From contig NC_092329.1 in NCBI RefSeq assembly GCF_036785885.1, positions 4,526,001 to 4,590,000 on the forward strand: a stretch of DNA of 64,000 bases, written 5' to 3'. The notes under the pieces are model-generated. The model saw only the letters and a list, made by a program, of their open reading frames with translations, was not told the DNA's origin and ran no database searches. Each line of letters starts with the position of its first letter. The first letter of the stretch is position 1. This DNA comes from Coffea arabica (taxonomy: Eukaryota; Streptophyta; Magnoliopsida; Gentianales; Rubiaceae). A program made the translations under genes and the position numbers. Below are positions 40,801 to 53,436 of this stretch, piece by piece.

Positions 40801-42913
40801 TGACCAGGTATCTTAAAAGATCACGATCAAGAGTAGCAGAAATAAATGGCTAACTCATGCGCATTACTTAATTTGAAGAGGGTAATTCTTCTGTCAAGTC
40901 AATTTTCTAGTGGATTTCCTGTCCACTAGGTGACTTTGTCTTGTTATTATAATTTCCTCTAGCAGAAAACTGACATGCTTGAGTGAAATCTTCACCCTAA
41001 AGGCGATTCTAAGATATGCCAACAGAAAATAAGAAGTCTGCTGTAACAAAACTGCGAGTCCTGCTGTGACTGTCTTTTAAAATGCTTCATTTTGGAATAA
41101 TTCCAATTACCCTCTTTCTCCAGTGGGCATAAAGTTCTGCAGACACAATCCTGACTCTCATATATTTTAGAATTGGCTATTGGATTCAATTCACATTTAT
41201 CCCACTATTACTAACCTTATCCAATAGGTTATAAAGCGATCGAGACATATGCATAACCAAACTCTCCTCTTATTCTCAGCTTTAAATTAAAGGGGAACCA
41301 AACATAAAAAGTTCAGCATTCAAAAATGCAGTTATAACCTAGGCCAAGGCAAAACTAGCATTGCATAGTCATGAAACGGGATCACAGGACTTCAGAAATG
41401 TGGTTAAAACATAATTTTTGCTTATTTACTTTCATAAACTCAAATGGCAAAAAAAAAATGTATCATGAGAATCTTCAAATTTCATTTGTCATCAGATACA
41501 TTCTTTGGAGAACCATCTTTGTAGGTTACCAGATAGGGCCAGAAGCAATACTTTTCCAAAGAATGCAGAAGTACTTATCAATTAAGAGATGGATCATGTT
41601 CAAAGATAACCTACGTCTTCCCACTTCAGCTACAGTCAGGAAAAACTTACTTCCAAGCATCAAGGAAAACTGTTCCTGCTTCCGGTGAAGTTACGATGAC
41701 CCAGTCAAAAGCAGTCTCTGTTGCCACAAGGAATAAGAAAGGCATGGACTTGGGATCAATAAAGAATCAATACTAGATTTTACTCTTTCTTATTATGAAA
41801 TCAAAGTGTGAAAATAAACTAGGGTGAAGCACACAACGGAAATAAATACCAGAGCAATCAGGCATATCAAACACTATCGAGTATAACAGTTAAGCAATCA
41901 ACACTCAAGCAGCAGGCTGATGGATGATGCACACAGCTTTAGCTAACACTCCCGTCGCCCTATTTCCAAAATCTTTCCCTCCCTCTCCATTCGTAGTAAC
42001 CATGATTATCACATGAACAAATAAATTTGATCACGTAGACATTCCCAGTAAACTAGGCAATTGGGTGAGTTTCAAACTAATGCAAACCACGAATGGGGAA
42101 TGAACTCACCACTTAACAAACACGACAGCCTGTTTGAATCAGGTAACAGCTCATGCTGGATAAGAGGAAGCTCTAGACAATCAATTCCATGTTTCCCCTG
42201 CAGCACATGATGAAAATTCCATCTTAATCCCGGGTTTTCTAATTTATGAATCCAATCAGGATACTACCTTCAGCATACTACACTTATGATGGTGTTAGAA
42301 AGGCACTAAAGGAATGCCAGTACACTTGCAGTATACATTTGGTGGAAAATGATGCTCGATAGTGTTTTTTTTTTTTTTCCCAACAAACAGCTGACTTTCA
42401 GCTCATTTCTACAGAAGCAACAGTAAGACAGTAAACAAAGCCACATTTCAGCTTAGTATATGATCAAAAACCTAAAATGCATGAAACGACGCCCATAATA
42501 CAGCATTAAAACTCGTAATTCAGGTCTACATACTTTACACTGAAACCAACGGCCACACCGTTCCTGGAGGCAACCAGAAGATTTACGAGTAACTACATCA
42601 AATGCAAAATGCTAATACACATACATTAACATAATTGCTGCTACAGAGAAAGAGAGACAGAGACAGAGACAGAGACAGAGAGAGAGAGAGAGTGGTTACA
42701 TACCAGAGCATTTATGAGCTTCGCGTTTTTGCCACGCTCTCTAGTGACCACGACTTTCGGCTGCGACGTTGAGGAAGCAGACGACGCCGAATTAACTGAA
42801 GACGAAGCACGCAGGCACGTTATCCTGCGAAATTGCAGAGAGGACGACGACGACGACGGAGCAAGAGGAGGAGGAAGATGAAGAGAGGAGGAGGTGAGAG
42901 AAAGCCAAGGCAT
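37870..42913 (-). CDS. UROS: Uroporphyrinogen-III synthase, plastid form, 9 exons
   Basis: Closes and rearranges the linear tetrapyrrole hydroxymethylbilane to uroporphyrinogen III, the common precursor of chlorophyll, heme and siroheme, in plastids. Minus-strand exons: 42913-42704, 42197-42110, 41717-41651, 40772-40654, 40490-40395, 39511-39456, 38884-38799, 38496-38362, 37927-37870; total 304 codons plus stop, all phases agreeing. The first 50 or so residues are Ser-rich and basic with few acids ([10 protein letters not shown]...), typical of a transit peptide. Family motifs follow: [51 protein letters not shown], and near the end [17 protein letters not shown] with [15 protein letters not shown]. 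The ATG at 42913 was chosen because the longer frame upstream begins with TTG. Length is close to the plant norm of about 300-320 residues. No lesions seen. Confidence 0.92.
38758..38813. repeat. 19-bp perfect inverted repeat across a UROS splice donor
   Basis: The arms 38758-38776 (ACCTTCTGCTCTGCGGTAA) and 38795-38813 are exact reverse complements, with an 18-base loop. The right arm contains the last bases of UROS exon 7 and its GT donor (exon ends at 38799), so the left arm in intron 7 carries a reversed copy of the exon end plus donor. In the pre-mRNA the two could pair and cover the donor. Confidence 0.95.
42646..42692. repeat. AGAGAC/AG microsatellite in UROS intron 1
   Basis: Tandem AGACAG units pass into a plain (AG)n run just inside intron 1, ending 11 bases from the exon 1 donor. 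On the gene's strand it is a CT-rich tract right after the donor. Confidence 0.9.
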
Positions 42914-43350
42914 TATTGTGGTAAACGTGGAGCTAGGAAAATCGGGCGAAAGAGCCAGCTGCAACCCCCTACCAAATTTTTTATATTTAATACTGCTACT
43001 GCCATATTTATCCTAGTCCTGACCCACCTCAGTCTCACTCAATTTAATTCCTAGTGCCTTGACAATTGAAAAACAAACAACTTTGGGCAAATGTCCAATT
43101 TGGTCCTAAAACTTCATCTCACCAATATTTATAAGTCTTTCGAAATTTATTTGCTTTTATTTCTGTAACAATCTTCAATCGCTCAATATAGTAGTATTCA
43201 ATATCAATAATAACGTTGTCTAAAAAAATTAATATGTATGCGTCACACCATACGATTAGGAATCATAAATATTCTTTTTATCTGTTTTTCTCAATTAATA
43301 TGTATGCGTCACAAATCATAAATATCATAAATCGCTCAATACTACTAGGA

Positions 43351-43501
43351 GTGTTTGGATAGCAATTTTTTTCAAATAATATTTCGCTTACATCATAAAT
43401 GCATTTTTCAATTCATCTTTTTATCTCACATATATCACATCATAAAAACTGTTATAATAATTATTACAAATAATATTTCAAATAATATTTTATCCAAACA
43501 A
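43351..43501. mobile_element. Small MITE with TGTTTGGATA ends
   Basis: Starts GTGTTTGGATAGC and ends TTTATCCAAACA, a 10-base inverted repeat around an AT-rich core. Related in ends and size to the element at 5183-5334. No certain target duplication. Confidence 0.5.
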
Positions 43502-45195
43502 ATTATTTGAAATCATAAATATTCTTTTCATTGCTTTTCTCCTGCTAGTTGAGTTAAAGTTAAGTTTATTGGAAGGAGTAAATAATTTCTCACTCGAGCA
43601 ACTATTGACAGAGTAAATGGGTGCAGAAACTTAAAGAATAGGGGCCAAATGGTTGGGATCAAAAGTTTGGGGACTAAATCTATCTTGGTAAATTAGTGGA
43701 TGACTGGATTCGCTATTTCCGCAAGAAAAATTGATTAATTAAGCTTGGTTGATTGATTGATGGCCTAATCCAGATATTTTGGAATAAAAGTGGTCTGACT
43801 TCGACGTATTAGTGGTAAGTTGGCCCCCCCACTGGGTTGAAGGGACACCGCGGCCCACCTCGTGAAATGATGGCTCCTGCTCCTTTATTAGGAAACGAAG
43901 TGGAATCGCGATGCTTCCCAGAAGGGTTGATCTGGGCCGTCTATCGGATTGGGAGGATAATTAAAGGAGTTGTCGGGGGAGTGATCTGACGGTGAGATCT
44001 GGGACTGGGTTCCCGTCGGGTGCGCGTCAACGTTGCTGATTGATTGTTGTGGTGCAACCCAACTGCCAACATCGCAACCAAGCTCATGCACAATCTGCTG
44101 ATGTGTGCCCTCTGATGAGGCAGGCTCGTACAAGCTGGAACATGCTTATGCCTTATGAAAGATGAAATGATATTTGAATTGAGTACGATTCAATAAAATT
44201 TAATTCGAAATTGATTCTCTAATTATTCAAATAATAATTAAGATTGAGTAGCATTTCTGTGTTTACCAAATATTTAAATTCCACTTGATTAGCATAAATT
44301 AAAATTTATGATATTTTGATAAAATTAATATCTGAAATTTAAAATCTAAAATCTGAAATTTGAATCTATTAAATTATTGAGTCGTTAAACACTAAAACTC
44401 TAATATCTGAATTCTTTAAGTTTTGAAACCCTAATATTCAAGCATATTCTGCATTAAGTAGGAAGTGTACCGCTATCACTAATTTTTTTTTTAAAATAAG
44501 ATGTTATATTTTTTGTTGCCAAACAAGTCTAAAGCTTTTAAACACTAGATTGAATGATCAAACAAGATCTAATACATTTAAACGAACTCGAATCGAGTTT
44601 GGTTCAATAAAAAAAACTCATTTAAACTTGGATTAGTAAATAAATTAATTAATTAAATTTAAATACAATTTTAACCTTATTAAACTAGGCGACTTGAGTG
44701 TTTGATTTGATTTAACTTATTTATACACCCACTTGTAGTTCCATTTTTGGTAAAATTCATACTCTCTACTTAAACGAGAAGATTATCCGATTTGGCATTA
44801 TAGTCTTCCAAAATGCAACCTTTAAAACGTATTTTTGTGCTTGATCTCCTAATGGAGCTCACACTTCGACAATGGTGCATGAGAAATGGGGCCTTTATCA
44901 AATCTCAAGAGCCCGGAAATTTCACCTCACATGAAGATATGGGCTGTCAACAAATGCTTAACAAGAATGTCTAGTACACTAGTTGTCACTCAATGGAAAT
45001 GGGGCAGTGACAACCGTTCCTGAAGGTTCACGGCCACGATGTGGCCTCAAAAATTTGTGCGGCTCAGATTACACCATATAACTCGATTTTCACGTCATGT
45101 GTGGGATCCACAAAAAAGTGTTGTAAAATTACGTCGTGTGCAAAGTAAGTTACATCGTGTACAATAAAAATTACGCGCCGTGAAAAATAAATACA

Positions 45196-45230
45196 ACCTG
45201 CAATCGTTACCCGCACAAACGATTGCAGGT
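45196..45230. repeat. 13-bp perfect hairpin in a TE-like segment
   Basis: ACCTGCAATCGTT at 45196-45208 is followed after 9 bases by its exact reverse complement at 45218-45230. Around it (45080-45260) the phrase TTACRTCGTGTNCAA recurs. Possibly the end of an old element; not a clear terminator, since no T-run follows. Confidence 0.6.
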
Positions 45231-45894
45231 GCAACCGTTTGTGCCCCTTGTCCCTCACTCAATTGGGCCTGACAACATTGTACCACTAGCCTTGACACCA
45301 ACGTGGTATGTGCATCAATAGTAATCGACCATCACTTCTTGCACATTTATTATTTTTTCCTTTTCCTCCAGTCCACAGAACGCCGACCTCAGCCGGAGTT
45401 AACTTTTCCGAATGGGAGGAGCATTCTGCGAGCCATTAAGGTTTTTATAACTTATAGTAAGTGTGGCACATTTATCAGAAGGAACTGAACACTACTCCAA
45501 TTCATAATTGACCAAACTCCTCAACGAATGTATAAAGTATATAGCAACGTGAACACCACAGAATTCGAATACATCCCTGCCTCTTTATCGTCATCATCAG
45601 AGGTGCCAGAGCAGCAAGTGCTCGGATGAGCAGGCTAATAACAAATAAAGAATTAAGTGCTCACAATCCATATCAATGTTATTTATTCAAATTAAGAAGT
45701 TCCAATATTATGCTCACACTTCTAAACAAATGTTTAATCAAGCCCCTAGAGAACAACTACCTGATTTCTAGTCAAAATTCAGTTCCCCTCTCAGATTTCG
45801 GAGGGAATAACAGGGTTCCAAATTCCCACAAGCTCAACAGAGAGACAAAAGCACCCATGTGCCTCATCTGCTGAATCGCTGTGAGCTCGGCCGT

Positions 45895-48800
45895 CTAGCT
45901 TACTTGTTGCTGGTGGGTTCCGTACATGGGATAGGCTCCATAAGCAGCTGCTGCTGCTGCATACATCCCTGGGTCATGAGGTGGTGGCATCGCATACCCA
46001 TAGCCATCGTAAAAGTGACCTCCATAGTATGCCCCCGTCCACTGGTTTCCAAATTCAGCTCTTAACTGCAAAATAACAATTCATCAATTATGAAATAGTT
46101 GCAGCCAACAACAAAGCAGATGAAACAGCATTCAGACTGCCAACTACTCAAGATGCAGCCTAACAGAATATTTCTCCACCAGTACAAGTTAGTAATGGCA
46201 GGAACCAAAAGGAGAAAACGAAAGGAGAAAACAAAAATGAGCAAATGGCTAATCGAGGGCATTTCATATACACAATTGTAGAACTGTTACTAGCCGACCT
46301 TTTGCTGCCACTAAATCACTCCAATGACGACATATTAGAAGCAGATGACACACTAGGAAAACAGTTAAGCATGCATATCCTGATTGTCTGGATTTTTTCA
46401 CAAATTTTTCATGAAAAGCGAAGGTGACCTGTAATAGAAGGAATTAATTTTTTCAATCTCAATTATTGAAAGAAACAATGTGCACAGGAATGAACTGATA
46501 TAAGAGAAAGTTGCTACCTGCTTATTTGCTGGATTACGCCCCCAAGAGAGCCTCACAGTTTGCTTTCCAATCGTGGTACCATTCAACTTCTGCAGTGCCT
46601 CCTCGGCATCATTTCTGTCCAAAAAATGGCCACATTCATTCCGTTGTAACTGAACTACCAGCGGAAAATCTCTGTATAAAATTTGAAATATAATGAATTA
46701 GATTGGACCAGAAACATACCGATTAGCAAATTGTACAAATCCACATCCTTTTCCAACTGGAATCTTCACCGAAACTATTTCCCCATACTGCAAGAACGGT
46801 TGCCTCAGATCCTCATCACTGACATTTGGATCAAGCCCTCCAACGAATATCTACAACCATAATATATTAGCCAAAGGAAGTGGGGGAAAAGAAAAGGAAA
46901 AGTATAAAGGCTGAAATCAACTGTTGTATTAGGAGAATCTCCATCAGATTGAGAGCCCTGGCCTGATGAACTATTAATGTATCCACCTGTCAAAACCAAT
47001 CCAAAACAATTAGAACTTCTTGAGCAAAAATTTCAGAGCCGATGCAACTGTAATAGATCAAAAATGTCCATGGTCAAACTAGAAAACAAAAGGGTTTGAG
47101 ATATCCCATTACACAAGCATCTGTCTCATTTCAAACTAAACCAATCACCCAAGAACTCGATGTAGAATGATATCTAATTGATCAAGCCATGTATTAAGGC
47201 TTTGAAATGAGAAGACAGGCAAAATCACTTGGCATAAAATCTTTCATCCTAGGGCGGCTTCACAAGCAAAAAAGACATCAAATGTTCTCTTTGATTCCAA
47301 ATTTCATGGTCGTATAAAGTCACATGCTTCTGCCACTTAAGTTGCAGGTTGTCGTGCATCTATTTGCATAATGGAATAGGAAAAAGTAATCTTAACAGAA
47401 TTCCCTTCTGTATCTTTGTCTGTATCTGTAATTTAACATAAAGGTAATCATTGTAGGCTGAGATAAACATATAAGTTCTTATCAATAGTTACTTCAACCT
47501 TGGATCAACATAAATGTAATCCGTAACCCAAACGCATTGTAGAAGAGCACAATAAATAGAAAACACCTGACAGGAAAAGCTTGAATATCTAGTCAACAAA
47601 CTTGATCGCATTGATACACAGCATCAAATCCAATCATCAGCAAAATCAATGGAAGTTACCTTGTGAAGAATACTGCTGTTGGTATCCAGATGATTTCCTG
47701 GGGGTTGCAGCACCAATACGCATGGGCCTGCTTGAACAATAGATGCCATTCATTTCAGTCATAGCCTGTGATCTCTCATTATCATCTCCAAACCTTACAA
47801 AACCATAACCCTTTGAACGTCCAGTATTTGCATCAATGACAACTTTAGCAGCTTTAACAGAAGGATATCTACTGGCAAAAGTATCATGCAATAAGCTATC
47901 AGTAACATCTGCAGCTAAATCTCCTACAAAGATAGAAAGATCAGAACCATTATTCGAACGCTTGTCGCCCGTGCTAAATGTAGCCCAATTCAGACGAAAA
48001 GGTTGTTCTGTGTTAGGCATGATAATGCATGGATATGCTTGCAGGACTTTCTCAGCTGCAGCATGCGAAAAGAACTCCACAAATCCATATCCCTCAGAGA
48101 AACCGGTTTGCTTATTGCGAATGACCTTTATAGAGGCAACCTGCAAGAAGATTACGTAAATTGGGGGAAGATGTACAACAATTATAGATGTAAGCACATG
48201 AACAAGTTACTAATGATGAAACATCAAGAATATATTTTGCATACCCTAAAGCCATATTTTAGTTGTAGAATTGGAAACATGTTTGAAGATGATAACAAAC
48301 TATGCGAAGCAAAATCACAAATTTAATGTTCCTGACACGATTGCGTCTTAAACTCTCCAGGAGCAACGTCACACAAATATGCTGGATTCTAACAAAATTT
48401 GGACAAGACAAGTGCTTTGGAAAGAGATATTCTATCACATTTTCGCTCACATGCTTCATGCATGGTGATTGCTATATTCATTTAAATTACTGAATGCTTA
48501 ATTATCACCATTCTTAATTTGTCTGTCTGAATAAGTAAATCTTGTAAAATTTGCCAGTTTTAGAGGTGCCTAAGCCTTTACTTCCACAGCACTTTATTCA
48601 AACACACTGAACCATCTAGCTGGACAATTAAAGCAATTAATGAAAAGTAATTCACCACTAAAAAATGTGATATGAAATATTTTATCTCAGTATATAGATG
48701 TACAAAACTAAAATTGCTACCTAAAAATGTATACTTAAAAAAAATGCCAGCTTGGCACGGAAAAACGGAGCTCTGGTAAAGATTTGATTTGGTCAATTGA

Positions 48801-49682
48801 ATGAACTTTCCTTGTTTGAAGAAAAATCCCAGCTTCGAACCAAGAAAGAAACCTATAGTTAAAAAATCATCTAGTCATTCAATCTGACAAACTTAGAAAC
48901 TACATTACATATTACCTCAAAAATTTTAGTTTCTCTAAGAAATAATACCAAACATGGGCACTAATATCCAGCTGTGCGCATCAAATCATCAGCATTCAAT
49001 TCTCCTTTCTCATAAGAACTAAGCTGTTTCTCGCCACAAACTACATCACCATGGATTCATACTCTCTTTCAAAATAAGATTTAGTGTAAAAAACAAATAA
49101 CGAAGACGAAAATCATTCTTTAAATTCATCGACAAAAAAATCTACCGACCGACATTATAGACGTAACGCGTGTGAAATCTCAAGCCATGTTTACCAAACA
49201 AACGTTCAAAACAATTAAAGCCCAGAAAAGGCATGTGAATGTTGAACAAGGTAATGTTCAGATTAGACCTCGCCAGTGGAAGCAAAGCAGCTGCGAAGAT
49301 AGTCCTCGTCCATCCAATTATGGAGGTCGCCGACCCAGATCGTTCTATTCTCACCATTAGATCCTCCACCTTGCTGCTGCTGTTGCTGCTGAGGAGGCCC
49401 TTGAGGCTGCGGAGGAGGAGGATGGTGGAGGTGGTGGTGATGGTACGGCATGTAGTGCGGCGGGTAATGTGGGGCTGGCATCATATGATGCGGCATTACC
49501 ATCGCGGCCGCTGGATACTGCATCGCCACCCACTGCTGCTGGGGTGCAGCCGCCACCGCTGGTGTCACCGCCGCAGGAGTAGCAGCCACCCCCTGCTGCG
49601 GCGGCTGGCTATTGCTGTTATTATTATTGTTGATATTACTATTATTAGTATTTTGTGATTCCGAACCGCTGTTGGCTTGCAT
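45895..49682 (-). CDS. RBP47: RBP45/47-type poly(A)/U-rich RNA-binding protein, three RRMs
   Basis: Plant nuclear RNA-binding protein of the RBP45/47/UBP1 family, which binds oligo-U and poly(A)-type RNA and joins stress granules. Minus-strand exons: 49682-49269, 48140-47660, 46986-46922, 46850-46720, 46614-46518, 46065-45895; total 452 codons plus stop, phases consistent. The N-terminal 120 residues are low-complexity, rich in Gln, Asn, Pro and His (a His cluster around HYMPYHHHHLHH, then a Q7 run). RRM1 begins TIWVGDL and spans intron 1; its RNP1 is GYGFVEF. RRM2 has LSIFVGDLA and GYGFVRF. RRM3 has IFVGGLDPNVSDEDLRQPF and GCGFVQF. The tail is rich in Gly, Tyr, Met and Ala and ends THQQQVS. 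The start ATG at 49682 follows a 5' leader; an in-frame TTG-like start further upstream was rejected. B versus C subtype not decided. Confidence 0.93.
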
Positions 49683-51194
49683 CTTCTTCTGCAGTGGAAG
49701 AAAAAGAACACAAACACACGCACTAAAAAACACACTTTCTTCCTCCTCTATTCAAACCCTAATACTGTATTACTACCCCGAAAAAAAAAAGAATAGTGTG
49801 TATGAAAATAGATGCTTTTTAATTTATTTCAGATTGACGGAGAGATAAGCTTCGAATACGTACAGGATGAATCTGGGCTCTGAGAGAAAAAACACAAGAA
49901 GAGGGGGGAGGCTAAAGAGAAGATTTTAAGTGAGGACGGCGGATCCGTGGGAGAAGCCTTGGGGCAACGCGTATGGTACGATAGCCGTTGGATGAAACGG
50001 TGGATTTTAATTAGATCCGTTAGATTATTGGATGATGTGGATACTTGATAGGGTAGGGGGTACCCAAAAAAAAGAGAGAGAGAGAGAAAGAAAGAACCCG
50101 GATGGGATAGATATGTACGAGTAGTTAAAAAGTGGGGGTACGCTGCTGTTTTTGGGCTTGGTCGGCGGTCGGCCGCCAGATTTGGGAGAAGTTAGAGAGA
50201 GAAAGGGAATGAGAGATTTTCTCAGGGCTTTTTGGTTAGTGTGGATGATTATTGTTGGTTATTGTTTGTTTTTTGTTGGGGTAGGAATAGGTTACCCTTT
50301 TAGGTCTGGGTTTGGGCTTTCGGATTTTGGAAATTGGGGAATGCTGATGTATGATAGGTAACTGAGCTGATACGGCCTGCGCTACCGTATTCGTAGTACT
50401 GCTTAATTCCACTGCTATAAAGGGAAGTGACTTATTATTGTGTCTTTACCTTGGTTTTTGGTGTTGCTAATGATAACATGGCCACCTTTTAGTCCAACCA
50501 AAACAAAAAAAAAAAAAATATGGCTATCGAAGTCTGTTAAGATATATTTGTGCCCGTTACTCATTAGACACCTGTTAAAAAAATTTAAAATATTTATTTT
50601 TGTCCTTTCTACATTATCATACAAGTGAAAATGTTCTGCCTGCCATGCACTTCATAGTGCATACAAGGAAACAATACCTAGATTAATCCAATCTAAGACT
50701 TGTAAAATGATGCAATAATTAGTACCTAATGACCAATCAAGTTATTTTCAAGCAATAAAAGATATTTTCTTGGAGAGGGTACTGCAAGGAAATGACATCT
50801 TACCGTAGGTGAAGAAATTTATAATTGCAATCCAAACACAACCTTAGTTTTTCAATATGTTTTGATATATGTTTTAGCGCTAGATTATATGTTCAGTGGT
50901 GATAGAAATGGGGTAATGAAACTTATAAAACCATGGTAACTATGTCATGTATAGAAGTAAGGTCCGAGGATCACTAGAGTGGCATACAAATTAAACTTTA
51001 AACTTTAAGAATGTGCCTGCACACTCTATTATTGTGAATCGAATAAAATTAGATCATGATTATAAAATATTTTTGTCTATAGTTAAAACATGTTAGTACT
51101 ATTTTTGGGCATGTATTGGTTATATGTTTATAAAGATTAAAAAGAAAAGTGCTATATTATGTAAATAATGACTGGGGTCCGTATGAATTAAGTA
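49683..51194. other. RBP47 5' flank and intergenic DNA
   Basis: Contains the RBP47 leader and promoter side, with a short GA microsatellite at about 50073-50096. The plus-strand frame at 50152-50361 (with a hydrophobic stretch) has no recognised relative. I see no gene. Confidence 0.5.
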
Positions 51195-51730
51195 TTTTTA
51201 GAGGTATTTTTCAAATACTATATTGTAGTATTGTATATCAAAAACTTGACACTACTATATATTTTAGGGGATTTTTAAAATTTTAAAATTTTATTAAAAA
51301 AATCTTACCACAACCATCCATCAAACCTCTTCTCCTCCCTCCATCACTGCCATCACCCCTTCCTATCCTCTCTTCTCCACCGCCATCATCCCTTCCCACC
51401 TCTCTTTTCTCTCTTCCTATTTATCTTCCCCCTCCTTTTCCTTCTCTTTCTTTTCCCCCCAACCCCTCCCTTGCCTCCACAATCTTCTAGTAGCCTACGA
51501 CCAACTAGATCATAGGGAATTGGGAATAGAGGAAGAAGGAGAGAGGAAAGAAGAGAAGGGATAGAGGAGAGAGAATGAGGGGGTGGTAATGAAGGGAGAA
51601 GGAGAGGAGGTGGTGGGTGATGATGGTAAGAATTATTTTATTTTTTTAATTCTTTAAATTTTTATTAGGTGTATTCGAGTTTGGTATGCATGACTTTTTC
51701 TACTTACATACATACCTATATACATATATT
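51195..51730. mobile_element. Foldback element with pyrimidine and purine arms
   Basis: A pyrimidine-rich arm (about 51300-51490, mostly CTTCTCC-type text) is followed by a purine-rich arm (about 51515-51640, GGAGAGAAGG-type text). They are imperfect reverse complements, and the AT-rich outer parts pair as well. The layout suggests a foldback or MITE-like element. No target-site duplication was secured and no coding capacity is seen. Confidence 0.5.
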
Positions 51731-52029
51731 TTAGGTTTAACTTAATATGATTTTTTTTAAAAACTTCAAAAACAAAAACAACCAAATCCAAGCAGACCCT
51801 ACATGTATTAAGTTACAATTTGATGAGTGTAGTTTGTTATGCATGACTTCTTCTACTTACATACATATCTTTTAGGTTTAATTTAATATAATTTTTTAAA
51901 AAAAATCACATTTAGCACAATTTTTGAATTTAACTAAAGTTGATTTATTGAAATCACATTTAAGAGAAAATCTAAATTTTAATTGGATGTAATTTTTTGA
52001 AAGTAAAATTTACAACAAAATCTTGATTT
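51731..52029. repeat. AT-rich degenerate repeats
   Basis: Short phrases such as TTTAACTTAATNTGATTTTTT and AAGTCACATTTANNACAAA recur here and continue past the SINE to about 52600, at irregular spacing. They look like a decayed tandem array of unknown origin. Confidence 0.5.
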
Positions 52030-52047
52030 AATTGAATGTGATTTCTT

Positions 52048-52244
52048 TTTTTTTTTTTTCGGCACAGGGGTGTCCGGGTCAATCCTTACGGGGCCCGACT
52101 AATCCCCTGCGGTCCGGGCCCGGAGCCCCAACCCGGCCCGAACACGTTAAGTGCGCGGAGGAATCCAGCGGAGCGGAGACTCGAACTTGGGACCTCAAGG
52201 GTCACCGGTGAGAGGCGCTACCGCTGGACCATTCACGCGGAGGC
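52048..52244 (-). mobile_element. tRNA-derived SINE with 18-bp target duplication
   Basis: Read on the minus strand, it begins with a tRNA-like head: an A-box-like TGGTCCAGCGGTAGC near 52233-52219 and a B-box-like AAGTTCGAGTCTC near 52187-52175. A GC-rich body follows and a poly(A) tail closes it (the T run up to about 52059 on the plus strand). A perfect 18-bp duplication AATTGAATGTGATTTCTT lies at 52030-52047 and 52245-52262. It is far more GC-rich than its surroundings. The perfect duplication suggests a fairly recent insertion. Family not identified. Confidence 0.92.
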
Positions 52245-52897
52245 AATTGAATGTGATTTCTTGAAGGTCACATTCATAACAAATTCATAATTTTAACTGA
52301 ACTTAATAATTTGAAAGTCATATTCAGTAAAAATTTTTAGACTTAACTTAATTTGATTTTTTAAAGTTATATTTAGTGCAAAATTTTGAATTTAATTTGA
52401 GTTGTTCAAAGTCACCTTTACAACAAAATCTTCATTTTAACTGAATGAAATTTCTTGAACATCCCATTCAGTACAAATTCATGAATTTTACTTAATTTGA
52501 TACTTTAAAAATTACATCAAGTAAAGCCTTTTAGGTTTACTTTAATTTGATTTTTTAAGGTTGCTTTTATGTTATTAATTATTTTGTTTCGTCCTATCTT
52601 TTTTATCAAAGTTTTGTTCATAAAGGTTAATATACATATTTACTGAAAAAGCCTTGGTCTAATGACTAAGGTTAAGGCTGGAAAATATAGAAAACCTAGG
52701 TTTTAATCCCCCCACTATCCCATCCTTCCCACTTCTTAAATTTTACCCTTTTTGTAGTAGAAAAAAAATAAAAAAAGGAGTTAATATACATATTTAATCA
52801 AAAACACATTTTGATGAGGGGAAAAAAAGAAGAGTACGAGCTTGAGGTTGCAGAGTGAACAAAAGTCTCCTTTCCGGTGAAAGTGAGCCCTGGCCCC

Positions 52898-53428
52898 TAT
52901 AGCTGTTAACGAGCCGAGCCAAGCTCGAGCATGTGATAATCGAGCTCGACTCGAACACCTAATTGAGCCAGCTCGAGCTCGCTCGATTAGTAATTCGAGC
53001 TTTACAAACTATTCGAGATCGACTCAATGTGATCGGTAGAAAACTCAAGCTCGAGCTCGAATTCGAGTTCAAAATTGAGTCGAGCTTATCGAGCTCGAAC
53101 TCGAGTCTGTCAAGCCTATAGAGTATCAAATACACAATAAAAATGACGCTAATACCCCTACTATTTATAGTAGTTTGGAGTTCGAACTCGAGCCTGTCGA
53201 GCCTATCGACCTGTAGAGTATCAAATACACAATGAAATGACGCTAATACCCCTACTATTCGAGCTTGTCGAGCTTAAACGAGTCGAGCATAGCTCGGCTC
53301 GTCTATTAAACGAGTATCAAGTTGAACTCGAGCTCGGCTCGTTTCTCTCAATAAACAAGCCGAGTCGAGCCCTTATCGAGTCGGGTCAAGCTCGGCTCGC
53401 GAGTTACCCGGTTCGATTAACAGCTCTA
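52898..53428. mobile_element. hAT-type MITE rich in GAGCTCGA words
   Basis: Starts TATAGCTGTTAACGAGCC and ends GGTTCGATTAACAGCTCTA. A perfect 8-bp duplication CTGGCCCC lies at 52890-52897 and 53429-53436. The body is dense in GAGCTCGA and CTCGAG words, as in the elements at 8049-11021 and 21570-22154. It also has an internal direct repeat of about 45 bases (around 53117-53162 and 53214-53258, containing AGTATCAAATACACAAT). No coding capacity. Confidence 0.88.
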
Positions 53429-53436
53429 CTGGCCCC

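Larger units (their letters stand above)
42914..45894. other. Intergenic between UROS and RBP47 genes
   Basis: Includes the UROS promoter side and the 3' flank of the RBP47 gene. It holds one small MITE and a short hairpin (listed separately). The minus-strand frame at 43888-44133 is unassigned. I see no further gene. Confidence 0.5.

Noticed and set aside
49239-49658. Arg-rich open frame of 139 codons on the plus strand
   Set aside because: Exact antisense shadow of RBP47 exon 1; its Arg and Leu runs mirror the His/Gln/Pro repeats of the real protein.
52168-52240. Possible tRNA gene
   Set aside because: A- and B-box-like sequences are present, but there is no cloverleaf, and the poly(A) tail plus 18-bp duplication show it is the head of a SINE.
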